The notes under the pieces are model-generated. The model was not told the DNA's origin, did no database searches, and saw only the letters and a program-made list of their open reading frames with translations. The translations under genes and the position numbers were made by a program. Positions 22,101 through 32,400 of a stretch of DNA of 64,000 nt are shown here, piece by piece. Source of the stretch: Sipunculus nudus (taxonomy: Eukaryota; Annelida; Sipuncula; Golfingiida; Sipunculidae); NCBI GenBank assembly GCA_026874595.1, contig CM049314.1:31199729-31263728 (forward strand), in the 5' to 3' direction. Positions within the stretch are counted from its first letter, which is position 1, and each line of letters opens with the position of its first letter.

Positions 22101-23925
22101 GAGTCCACAAGTATGCAGGAATAATTTTGAAACTGATACAGTTAATGTCTTACACTAATATCTGGAAAAGAATTTTTTCATTTTCCGGATATGGCGGCTA
22201 CGGGCCGCTGCACCCAAACCTCCCCAACATATCAGTTTTTGGCCATATCTCCAAAACTAAAGTTCTCAATTACAGACACTATTGCTTATTTTCTTTCTTG
22301 GTCTTCTCCATAACCTGAGTAAGTCATGTGGTATCATTCCTTTGTCACTTTGTCAGTATGTCTGTCTGTTTGTCAGTTGTAGTCAGCTATGTCTGCTTTC
22401 ATGTTCTTCTGTGTGGTATATGTCGTTCAACAGGCCCAACTTTTCACCAGTCGCTCTGAAAGTCACTCAATTGTTAGAAAACCGACAGTTTGTCCTGTCT
22501 GCTCATCTGTTTGTCATTTCAAATTCTGGCAAGCGTTCGACATGTGGTCGTCTAGTCTGTCTGCTTGTTTGTTTGTCTGTGGTCGCTCTGAAGGCCACAA
22601 TTTTGCAGTAATTCCTTTCAAACTCACACAGCTGGTTGAAAATAAAATTTAAGGAAGCCTATCCTTTTTTGGTGAATATAGGTAAAAGTTCAAGGTCAAG
22701 GTCATCAAAAGTATATTCATAACCTGGTTAAATCATCTTGTCTCAATCTTGTGTCACTTTTTTAGTGCGTCTGTTTGTTTGTGAGTTTTTAGCCACACCT
22801 CCAAAATTGTGAACCTTATCTCCTCATACCATAACTTTCTATATACCTTCTAAATATGATTGTAGGTGTCAGTATGTCTGTCCGTTTGCCAGTTATTGTC
22901 AGCTTTGTCGGCTTTCATGTTCTTTTGTGTGATATATGTCATTCTAAGGGGACCCAGTTCCTCAGAAATCGCTCTGAGAGTCACTCAATTGATGGAAAAC
23001 CGACACTTTGTATCGTCTGCCCGTCTGTCCGTCATTTAAACTTCCGGCAAACGCTCGACCTCTGGTCGTATAGTTTGTTTATATGTTTCTTTGTCTTTCT
23101 CCACTCGTAAATGCACAGTTTTGCAGCGATCGCTTTTAAACTTACACAGTTGATAGAAAACTAAGAGTCCACAAAGTTTTTGATTTTTGTTAATATCGAA
23201 CAAAGATCAAGGCCATCAAAAGTGCGCAAAACGTTTTTTTCCCTTCATATCTTTGTAACTATTTGTTGTATCTACTGTAACAGTAGCTTATTTTAATCGC
23301 CATTCCCAGGCCTTTCTTTTTGGTGTGTAACTGCCTCAAATTTGCTGTAAGAATGGTCACGCATTTTTCGGGAATAGTCATTATATTCGAAAAGTCTGTT
23401 TGTCAGTTGTCCTCAAATTCGCCCGCTTGCTTGTTCTAGCGTCTCACACATAACATTGTACAGACCACAGTTTTGCAAGAATCATTTTCAAACTGGTACA
23501 GCTTATGTAATACACTAATATCTCGAAAGTGATTTGCCATTTTTCGGAAATGGCCGCTAAAGAGCACTGCACTGGAATCACTACAACATATCATTTTTAG
23601 TCATACCTCCAAAACTAATAACCTTATCTGCACAAACTATAACTCATTGTTTTCTGTATACTTTCTCCATATGATTATCTAGCCACCTGTTATCTCAATT
23701 GTGTCACTGTGTCAGTATGTCTGTCGGTTTGTCGGATGTTGTCAGCTTTGTCTGCTTTCATGTTCTTTTGTGTCATATATGTCATTTTACAGGCCACAAT
23801 TCCTCAGCAATTGCTCTGAAAGTTACTAAATTGATGGAAAACCAACAATTTGTAATGTCTGTCCGTCTGTCTGTCATTTCACCCGGCAAGCCCTCGACCT
23901 CTGGTCATCTAGTTTTAATATTTAT
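19138..23925 (+). repeat. decayed nested tandem repeat field
   Basis: At least two unit types recur. Type 1, marked by AAAGCTAGAGAGGTCTAG, occurs near 19752, 20196, 21309 and 21962, and carries a CAGGGGGCGCTG-like box (19840, 20286, 21545). Type 2, marked by GTCAGTATGTCTGTC and TCTGCTTTCATGTTCTT, occurs near 22350, 22868 and 23715. TTCCGGCAAGCG..CGACCT.TGGTC occurs at several unit ends, including the last one near 23885. Spacing is irregular (444, 1113, 653; 518, 847), so units were duplicated and then deleted internally. No coding potential is seen; open frames are translations of GTCTGTCTG-rich repeats. Confidence 0.75.
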
Positions 23926-23929
23926 TTAC

Positions 23930-24372
23930 TAATTTAAGTAGGTTATTTTCTGCAGTGTACGCGTAAAAAAATTAAGTTTACGTATGCATAATAACTCTGT
24001 CCATATTATTTTCTGGACCTGGATATGAGCAAACTCGAACACAATGACAGCATGACCGCGCTCTTGACGAACGGATCTGTGTCTATATTTCCAAAATCAT
24101 CATGTTGGTTTCTGTTAAAGTTCAAGTCAGCGCACATTAATAATGTAGACATGCTATATCAATGGTAATAGGAATTTATTTACCTCATATTACAAAGAAC
24201 CCACGATCTCCCGATTTACGGTCGGATGCCTAATTGACTTGGCTACTCCGGATTCCCTTCCGCTCTGTGTATTTGCACACTTATATAGGAACCAGCGATG
24301 TGACGTCATGTCATCGTCTCACCCACTACACGGCACTGCGACTTGGCTATTTACCAGCATGGCTATTTATAC

Positions 24373-24416
<44 letters not shown>

Positions 24417-24417
24417 A

Positions 24418-24499
<82 letters not shown>

Positions 24500-25950
24500 T
24501 ATTCGTACATGAAAATATGCTATCGACTGACGACGTTTTATTTCATGCACGTTGTAGCTATAGACAATAAAAAGACGTCTGATTTACCTCTAGATAGTTC
24601 TGGAGATCCCGTGATCTCCCGTGCTCTCCCTCCACGCCACGCAATAGGAGGATACTGGATGCCTAAAGCGCATATATATGCAATTAATTTACCTCTGTTG
24701 GAGGAGTGAATGTCAATTGGGCCGTGGAGACCGAGCCATTTTTTGTCCCTGCAAGACACCCTGTGTGAAACTCCACTGTTTTGAACAGCGGTAATTGAAT
24801 GGTTGTTCATGCGGTACAATCTGTAACGTGGTGTGACTGTCTGGGTCCTAGTTTTCGTGAAATGCCAGTTGTAATAACAAGACCATTGGCACAGTAAATG
24901 GCACGCACGCGTTGACAAAGCCTAAAGAGGCATCACATTCACGATGATCGGTTGTATGATTCACAAACATTCCGTTACGACCTATTTCGCGATTGCCATG
25001 CAAGGAACAGTAAAAGCATATGTTCCTTGCGATATTGGATCAATGAAATTGTGCCGTGTAGCTTGGTTCCCACCTTGCTTTGTGCTTGTTATAGGAACCA
25101 AGGTATTTTTTTATCTGGGATGGAAAAATGAACGTCAGTGCTAAACATATTCCATTGTATTGCTAATTTACAATATGTTTGCTCCACAGTTCATGGTCCA
25201 CAAAGGAATAGTTTTCAATTTGTTAATATGGCTCACATATATTAATATAAAATCCCATTTATTGGCTCATAATTCTGACTTATTTCTATATATACAATAG
25301 AAAATCTGACTGTTTATAATCATGCAATATTGCCGTAATCCCGTTTTTTTTTGTCATGCTTGGAAAACCCGGAAGTGATAAATGTTTGCAGTTAATAACA
25401 CATCAAAAGCGATAAGGCGATCAACGAGGCCAAGATCCTGTAATTGACAAGGCATATCAAAAGTTCTCAGCTCCTGTTAAGCGTATCAAATGATCCGGCT
25501 CCCTCAAATGCATGGCAGTCCTAGTAGAGTGATACATGGAGGTCATCTACAATCAAATAGTTAACCAATATGTTAAAAAACAACGTTTAAATCACTGCGT
25601 TTCTTCGTACGTAAACAAGAGCGATGTTTGCGATCACATGTCATACATAATGAACTCCTGTCTTACTCGACTATGACACAAAGCACGCTCTTGTGATAGT
25701 TTATCCAGTGAGTTTTAAACTATCCAGAACAAATAAAACAAGAAATTAAAGAGAATTTATCTTGCGTATGACATATTACACGGTTGGTTATTTTGTTTTA
25801 TGTTTTAAATGTACCAGACCTTTTACTTAGTATTCATTGATCATATATGGATAATAATTTACTTTCACCAAAAACAGTTTATTCAGAAAATGTCCATGAC
25901 TGATTTTACACATTTTACAAAATACCGTAGTAAGATTTCATATACATGTA
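23930..25950. other. interval with compound microsatellite, no gene seen
   Basis: Open frames at 24.2-24.9 kb are translations of simple repeats or lack motifs. Nothing else supported. Confidence 0.5.
24375..24496. repeat. (CT)n-(TA)n compound microsatellite
   Basis: CT dinucleotides 24375-24412, then TA dinucleotides 24416-24496 with one interruption. Confidence 0.95.

Positions 25951-25952
<2 letters not shown>

Positions 25953-26000
<48 letters not shown>
25953..26000. repeat. (TA)n microsatellite
   Basis: About 48 bases of TA dinucleotides. Confidence 0.95.
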
Positions 26001-26001
<1 letters not shown>

Positions 26002-26364
26002 TGACTGTATATATTGACTTAATATTTTGTTTGTTTGTAAATAATAATGTGATATACTATCCAAATATGCTTGTATGTTTTAGATTCAACATTTCGACCT
26101 ATACTGGTAACTTTGGACTTATTTTCGTAACGCAAGGCGTGATCACAAGTTAAACCTCGCGAAAGACTAATGCGGCCCCTGTTGACAAAGTTTAGATCCA
26201 CCAACTGTCTACAAGAACTGTGTACTCTGAGAGTAATTTAAGTATCGAGTTTATTAGGGTTAACGTACTGTAGGATTTTTACCACAGAAAATAAAAAAAC
26301 AACAGGAATTAAGGATTAACATTACTAAATGGCCGAAATGTCTGCCCGAATTGAGAATGCCAGT

Positions 26365-26440
26365 CAATGCACGGGGTGTACGCTTTACTAAAGACATGGA
26401 TCGTATGCATGGAGTGTACGCTTTACTAAAGATATGGAGG
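26365..26440 (+). repeat. 38-bp tandem duplication
   Basis: Two copies of a 38-base unit around GTGTACGCTTTACTAAAG, four or five differences. It lies in a less AT-rich patch (26340-26620) that I cannot assign. Confidence 0.7.
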
Positions 26441-26995
26441 GTTGCGAGCTTCTCAAATTCGCGGATGCTAAACCATCTCCTTATACGCGGAGACCCTAGC
26501 TACTTCCTAACTGACCTACCTACGGGCCATAGGGTGAGTTTTGCTCTGAGACCCGATAGCTAGAAAGTGATAAGATCCCCTCACTGACCCTCCACCATGG
26601 TCTTTGCATTTATGGGTGTGTCCACTTACATTGTAAAGGGGTATTAAGTGTATATGGACTTAAATGTGTACAAGGTGGTTTATGGCACCCATACATATAT
26701 GTATATGTTTCAAGTTTCCTAAACTGGTTTCCAGTTTGAATATAACTGACATTTCGAAATATAAAAAAAGAACATTTGTCTGAAATTATCTCATGTTTCC
26801 GGCCTTTTTGAGAACCCAAAAGTGTTCAAATGATTAAATGCTGCGACTGTCGGGTGCTTATGTAATAGGAACATGACATAGGCCAGGAACTTTTTAGATA
26901 TCAGACTTTTTATCACTCAGAATCATTAAGGTGACTCTTCTCTCAGGAACTGATCACTGAACACTGAACGAACCAGAAAACAAAAAAAAAATGAT

Positions 26996-26999
<4 letters not shown>

Positions 27000-27058
<59 letters not shown>
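27000..27058. repeat. (AT)n microsatellite
   Basis: About 59 bases of AT dinucleotides bordering the ribozyme-bearing segment on its left. Confidence 0.95.
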
Positions 27059-27064
<6 letters not shown>

Positions 27065-27198
27065 CTGGAGAAAAACAACACTTAATTCACAACAGTCTGT
27101 TTCACGGGGTGCAACCCGATCATCAGGTGAATGTGGTTATACCGCTCTGGCCTAGTCTGTAGGCCATAGAGCACTTTACATCGGAGGGTAACACTACC

Positions 27199-27201
<3 letters not shown>
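27059..27201 (-). mobile_element. Penelope-like or retrozyme-like fragment carrying the hammerhead
   Basis: About 143 non-repetitive bases, bounded on both sides by (TA)n, contain the ribozyme and downstream sequence (GTGAATTAAGTGTTG...CTCCAGTGTT). Insertion into, or growth of, TA tracts at the ends would explain the borders. Assignment to Penelope-like elements rests on the ribozyme type only. Confidence 0.5.
27085..27132 (-). ncRNA. hammerhead ribozyme, type I, minimal stem III
   Basis: Read on the minus strand from 27132: ATTCAC (stem I), CTGATGA core, a stem-loop CGGG/CCCG as stem II, GAAA core, a very short stem III with ACA/TGT closed by GAC, then T at the cleavage position and GTGAAT, which pairs perfectly with ATTCAC. 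All conserved core positions are present; predicted cleavage is between the complements of 27091 and 27090. One weak point is a U-U opposition at the base of stem II. Short stem III is known for hammerheads in Penelope-like retroelements and some tandem-repeat families. No Penelope reverse transcriptase is present here, so this is a fragment or a small non-autonomous unit. Confidence 0.8.

Positions 27202-27269
<68 letters not shown>
27202..27269. repeat. (TA)n microsatellite
   Basis: About 68 bases of TA dinucleotides on the right of the ribozyme segment. Confidence 0.95.
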
Positions 27270-27271
<2 letters not shown>

Positions 27272-27364
27272 CGCAAATAACTTTAAAATCAAACATCTAT
27301 GACAATCAGACCCTCGAGAACAATTGCTTATGGTAACAAAGATGTATCATCCATAGCTAAAACT

Positions 27365-27730
27365 TTTTATACTTTCATGAAGGAGTGCATCTAAACAACA
27401 AAGGGCACGCTTTGCATCACTTGTCTCTGTGAAATAGACGGTTTTCTACAGAAGTCGCTCAAGAATGTTCCCAGTTTTTTTTCAGTTATAGAGATTTCCC
27501 TTTAAAGAAATACCTCAAGTATATGACTCGTTCCACACCTATTAAATTTTGAGACCTATATTTGATGTTAATAATGATCAACACCAATTTTGAATTGGGA
27601 GGAATTAACTCTTGATAATGCAATATAAATATAAAAATGCACGTCTCTATTCATATTAAGAATAAGTTAATCATGTATTTTACGTATAAAAAGGAATTTA
27701 AATAGTTTCGTATATCAGGCTTCGAATTGA
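27365..27730 (+). repeat. segmental duplicate of PLAT-locus flanking DNA
   Basis: 27365-27530 matches 47940-48085 (shared GCATCTAA.CA.CAAAGGG, ATACCTCAAGTATATGA). 27575-27730 matches 52140-52345 (shared CTCTTGATAATGCAATATA, GTATATCAG.CTT). The two partners are 4 kb apart at the PLAT locus but almost adjacent here. No coding content. Confidence 0.7.
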
Positions 27731-28432
27731 ACATTAGAATTTTGTTAGTTGCATGCACGGATTGGAGAGCATCCTACAACATTGAACCCCCACATGGCGG
27801 AGGTTTGCTTTCTTTGGAATGGGGATTTCTAGTTATATAACGTTTAGTGCATGGTATGGTTTTAATTTGTTTTGACTCAATGATTAAAGTTCGACCTTCT
27901 GCCAAAACATTTGATAAGGTTTGCATTTTTTCCAAATTTTGTTACCCTGTTTCCAACTGGTTGTTGATGGGTGGAAAGTAGTCGAGTTACATCGTAATTC
28001 CTTCTGTTTTACTATTTTCTGAGTCTTCCAATAACTTCCGTAAACAAGAGGGTATAATAACACCAAAAATTATTCTTATTTATCCCATTCAAGTTTCACT
28101 CTGGCGTTGCGTGGTCGAATATTACTTTCATTGAAAGCAAATCTAGAACATATGTTGCTGCTTACCCAAACTTGTTTGGTGATCGCTAGGTTTTAATGAA
28201 CCGTACTTGTTTATGACCAGAATTTGTCCAGAATAAAATATCAATATATTTAAAGCCACATAAAACAATTCTTGTTAGGATTCACCGTTCCAGTATTTGG
28301 GATATTTAACCTATCACAAGAAAGACATTGCACATATGCGGGGCACATTCCATATGTGCAGATCATAAATACATTGTAAGTGAATATGCTATCACCGTGG
28401 CTTGTAAAGGAGACCAAGAAATTTATTTTACA

Positions 28433-28535
28433 TCTCGTTTCCACGGGATAGTATCGCGTTCCGACGCGATCATTATATCGTTCTCACGCGATAGTATTAC
28501 TTTCCCATGTGATAGAATCGCGTTCACACGCAATA
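28433..28535 (+). repeat. array of a 21-22 bp motif (CGTTCNCACGCGATAGTAT type)
   Basis: Four to five imperfect units with the core CGTT-CCACG-GATA. The same array is found inverted at 30881-30990. Confidence 0.7.
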
Positions 28536-29164
28536 AATATAGATAGACAATACAGTAAGCCCTATATCGTAAATTCTTAAGGCATGTTTATCTACCCAGG
28601 ATTACAATTATGGTTGATATATTTGCATGCATATGGAGCTGAGACCTGATATGGTGCAAAAACTACCATTACAGCATTCATAAGCCATGTTTGTTCTGTG
28701 AAAAAGGGGCTACATCTAGAACCCTTAAGGATTCTTTAAAGTGGAGCCAGTGTGGAAGTCCTAGATTATCCAAGTAGAACCCTTTGGTCAGGTTTTCTCT
28801 TGATCCCTCTCCGGAGGTTCTTGGGGATGCCTTACAGTTATGTATGTAACCCTGATTATGGTTGCTTCTAAGAACCCTGCAGAAAGGTTCTTCTTGGAAC
28901 GATTTTCATTAAAAAGGGGTTATTATAGGGTTATATATATAATTTTATCTTGTTTAATTTTGCATTCTTATTAATTTACGAATGTTTGATTAATGCATTA
29001 TCAGACATAAGAGTATATGATCGTTGTTACCTGTTAATTTATTCACGTTAAATATAGCTCTGAAAGACTTACCATGTTATAATCATCAACCATTTTCAGA
29101 TGAGAAATCCTTTCCTCTTTTAATATAAACTCTATTTATTTTTCATTGATTGTACAACTAGTTA

Positions 29165-29352
29165 TAATAACTAATACGAGGGACTCTCCATGGCTCGGAT
29201 TTTGGTGCTCGGTAGTCGGTAAGGGTGGAGGAAACCGGAGGACCCGGAGAAAACCACCGACCTTGGACGGCAAACTGCAACCCATTCTCACAGACACGCC
29301 GGGAATCGAACCAGGATCGCCAGCGGAGATGGCCGAGCGTTTTACCACTTTG
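29165..29352 (-). repeat. tRNA-derived SINE
   Basis: On the minus strand, a Pol III B box GGTTCGATTCC (complement of 29302-29312) lies downstream of an A-box-like GTGGTAAAACGCTC (near 29350). It is followed by a conserved central part containing GGTGGTTTTCTCCGGGTCC and TCCGGTTTCCTCC, a sequence shared by SINE families in many invertebrates. The 3' end near 29165 is uncertain. Open frames in this region on both strands belong to the SINE. Confidence 0.75.
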
Positions 29353-29359
29353 TTGTCTA

Positions 29360-30200
29360 GGTCCGCATTTCCTTTGCACTGTTGCTTCTCAGCCAGTCGT
29401 ATCTGGTTACTGAGAAGAGAAAAAATGGATAGGTGGCTTTAGTATACGCTCGGTCGTCATTGGTAAATATATCACTATGTTAATTAACGGGCACCTTCAG
29501 TGAATGTGTACTTAAGTGTGTTCAAATATTGATGATGGAGTACGTCTAGTTTCTCAGGCCCATGTGCTCATATCCCCAAATTTTATCGTTTACTTTTTCA
29601 CAGAATTGGCTATACTCAACATAGATTTATCGATAACATATGTTCTTATGGCTATTTGTATGTTAAATGATTTGTGGATCAATTTCAGGAAACTGCCGCG
29701 GATAGGGTCATATTGTGAATATTATGGGCTGTTATGAATATGTTCTTACAGGCGTCTGACTTGTTTGAATCACTGTAGCCAATCGATTTTGGTTGGTGAC
29801 TGTCTACATCACCGGTGTGACTACGAACTGGTATTCCTGTAAAGATTTCATGCACACATTACTAATAGGGTATTTATCACCGGCCTGTTTCCATATTCAG
29901 TGTAAGTGGCCGTTAATTTGCAAGAACAGCCTAATTTGGTACATTACGTCTCTGGACAGTTATTTTCACATAAAAATATATATAATCATAAATCTTACCT
30001 CGCATTCCTTCCGTTCCTAATATATGGGGAGACGAAAAACACCGGCCGTTCAACCGTTGACCTCATAGTTTAAATACACGGCGAACAGCGTCATATTCAC
30101 CAGGACATCCGGTCACAACACAGATTCCATCTGGAACTTTTTATAGGTTATGGTCTAGGCAAGAACGTCAAAGTGCTAGATGGGATCATATCCCCGAGAA
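29360..30200. other. non-coding interval
   Basis: No gene or clear repeat found. Confidence 0.5.
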
Positions 30201-30218
30201 AATGGTTCTACAAGAAAC

Positions 30219-30240
30219 CATGGTTCTAGAAAGAACCATG
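30219..30240 (+). repeat. perfect 9-bp hairpin CATGGTTCT/AGAACCATG
   Basis: Nine-base arms with a 4-base loop, in a stretch rich in AAGAACC/GGTTCTT words (30200-30260). Similar words occur at 28705-28900, so this may be one end of a decayed DNA element. Confidence 0.6.
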
Positions 30241-30880
30241 TGGATTCTTAAAAGAACCATCACGAATTCTTTTTTTAAGTGCATGTGTGTGTCGGGGAGT
30301 GGGGTACAGATAAAAACTTTGCTATGCTATGGTGTTTTAATCTGAAAAACTGCAATATTATTGTGGAAATATCTGAGTGGAGGTTTACTTGGTGTTCCAC
30401 CACCTCCTTCTAAAAAGTGAGGGGAACGTGTCCCCTTTCCCTTTCCCTTAAACTATATTGAAGAGTATCGGCTGACATATTTTTTTGTAAAATTGACCCT
30501 TGAGACATAACATAAAGCGACATGCCTAACCCTAACCCTACAAAATTAAGATTTCCCGGGAAGATAAAATACAAGAAAGTGTTTCATTTTAGTTAATTAT
30601 TTTGAGTACATTAGGGTTTATATAATCAACCTAACCTTGAAGTCAGTAACCCTAAACAAACTCAATAAAGTTTATCTCATCATACAAAAATTGGCAAATC
30701 ATATATATCCAGGTAAATCTTGAACCAACGCAATGAAAGCCGCTGTCAAATTGCCTCAAGGCATTCGTCGTAAACGAACATACAATAAAATGCATACAAA
30801 ACTTTAAGACGCATAAACGCTCGGACATACAACAGTGAACGGACATTCTTGTCCACATTAGGGTTTTAACTAGCTTTGCA

Positions 30881-30990
30881 TACTAACGCCTGCGCACGCG
30901 ATAATTACCGCGTCGGAATGAGATACTGTCGCGTGGCAACGACATAAATGTCTCGTGGAAATGAGATTCTATCACGTGGGAACGAGATAA
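30881..30990 (-). repeat. inverted copy of the 21-22 bp motif array
   Basis: Minus-strand reading gives about five units of TCTCGTTCCCACGTGATAGAA type, matching 28433-28535. Each unit is partly self-complementary. Confidence 0.7.
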
Positions 30991-30999
30991 AAATAAAAT

Positions 31000-31585
31000 T
31001 ATGTGTCCTTTACGAGCCATCATTCTAGAGCGTGGAAAGTAGGTCTTAGCTTTGAAACGCTCTAAGTCGTCCAAACGTTATCAAAAAGAGTTAATATAAT
31101 GTAGGGTACCACTCTTCTCAGGCCTTTAATTGTCACACACCCACCAAACAAAAATTACCTATTGTTACGGTTACTCCGTGTTTGGACCTTGTGTCTCTAA
31201 ATTTTAGTTGTGCGCCATAGCGCCGCCTGTGTGTTCTTTCATTAACGATTTTGGCAAATATCTTCTAACTAAACTTTATGTCAAAACTCCTTATTGATTC
31301 AAATTTACGTTTCATTGTACCACTAAACTTAACCGTTAACGGTAAGACCAAGTAGTTATAGTTCATACACTGTAATTGTATCTGTAGTTACAGCTTAAGG
31401 TATGGTAATATTTTATTGTTATTAATATTAATAATCATGATTATTATGACATACATTAAATCGTTACACAAGAAATATTAGCGACAGTAGGATGCACTTA
31501 CGAGTATCGACATTATGATGCCAGCACAACAACAAAAGTATGCTCGGACAGTGGTTATTATTATCACTTATTGCGATTTCAATTA
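31000..31585. other. non-coding interval
   Basis: No supported gene. Confidence 0.5.
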
Positions 31586-31587
31586 TA

Positions 31588-32400
31588 TTACCTGTGTAAA
31601 ATCACAGGATTATGCTTTATAGGTTTGAATCCTACCAGTACTAATTGACGCATGCATGATGCTGTCTATATACCCTGATTTTTTTATAGTATCATATGAT
31701 TTACTATACAATGTCTCTAGGTGTTATTAACACTGACTTGGCCAGGGAACATTTCACATTAAAGACTTGGTTCTGATGTGTTAAGTCGATATGTTGATGA
31801 CCCTCCTGCACTACATATTGTTATTTTGAGGCATCTTCAGTGTATATGCTGCCCCACAGTTCTGACAATTGTACATACATACTTCGTTATTACAACAACT
31901 TATTACAGTTGTCATTAGCGCTGTATATTGAAAAATGTGATCAAGTTACCTGTGTAAAATCACATAATTTTTTTTCCATGAGTAACATTCCTTGCAGTTC
32001 TAAATGATGCAGGCATAATGTTGTTTATATACTCTGAATCATTCACAGCATACGAAACTATACAGTACATCTAGGTGCCATTAACCCTTATGTGCCCAGG
32101 GAACAGTTTCATCGTAGCCTTGGTTAGGATGTGGTAACTCTATTTTGTTGAGCTTTGTGCACTATATTGTAATTTTAAGGCATCAACAGTGGATATGCTG
32201 GACCTGAGGATAATCCTAACAGTGCTTATTGATGCATGTATAATGTTGTTCATATGCTTTGAATTTTCTACAATACACCATACTACATAACACGTACATG
32301 GCCAGGGTACAGTCTCTTTGAAGGCACAGTTAGGACGTGTAAAGTCTATATGTTGATGTTCCTTGTGCATTATATTGTAATTTTGAAGTATATGCAACTG
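31588..32400 (+). repeat. diverged tandem repeat, ~355-bp unit
   Basis: ACCTGTGTAAAATCACA recurs at 31589 and 31944. TTGGCCAGGGAAC-like words recur near 31740, 32097 and 32302, and TATATGCTG/TATATGCCA after TTTTGAGGCAT-type words three times. The third unit is shortened (about 205 spacing). Copies are well diverged; no coding frame. Confidence 0.65.

Noticed and set aside
22282-23110. Several open frames in the GTCTGTCTG-rich region
   Set aside because: They fall in the repeat field, shift frame between copies and have no protein motifs.
24239-24709. Open frames with long YIYIYI or SLSLSL runs here and at 44.1, 25.8, 27.1, 56.6, 57.2 and 62.0 kb
   Set aside because: They are translations of TA or CT microsatellites without conserved sequence.
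29146-29442. 98-codon open frame on plus and others on minus
   Set aside because: They are the SINE read in different frames.
30522-30540. CCTAACCCTAACCCTA telomere-like repeat
   Set aside because: Only about two and a half units; too short to suggest an interstitial telomere.
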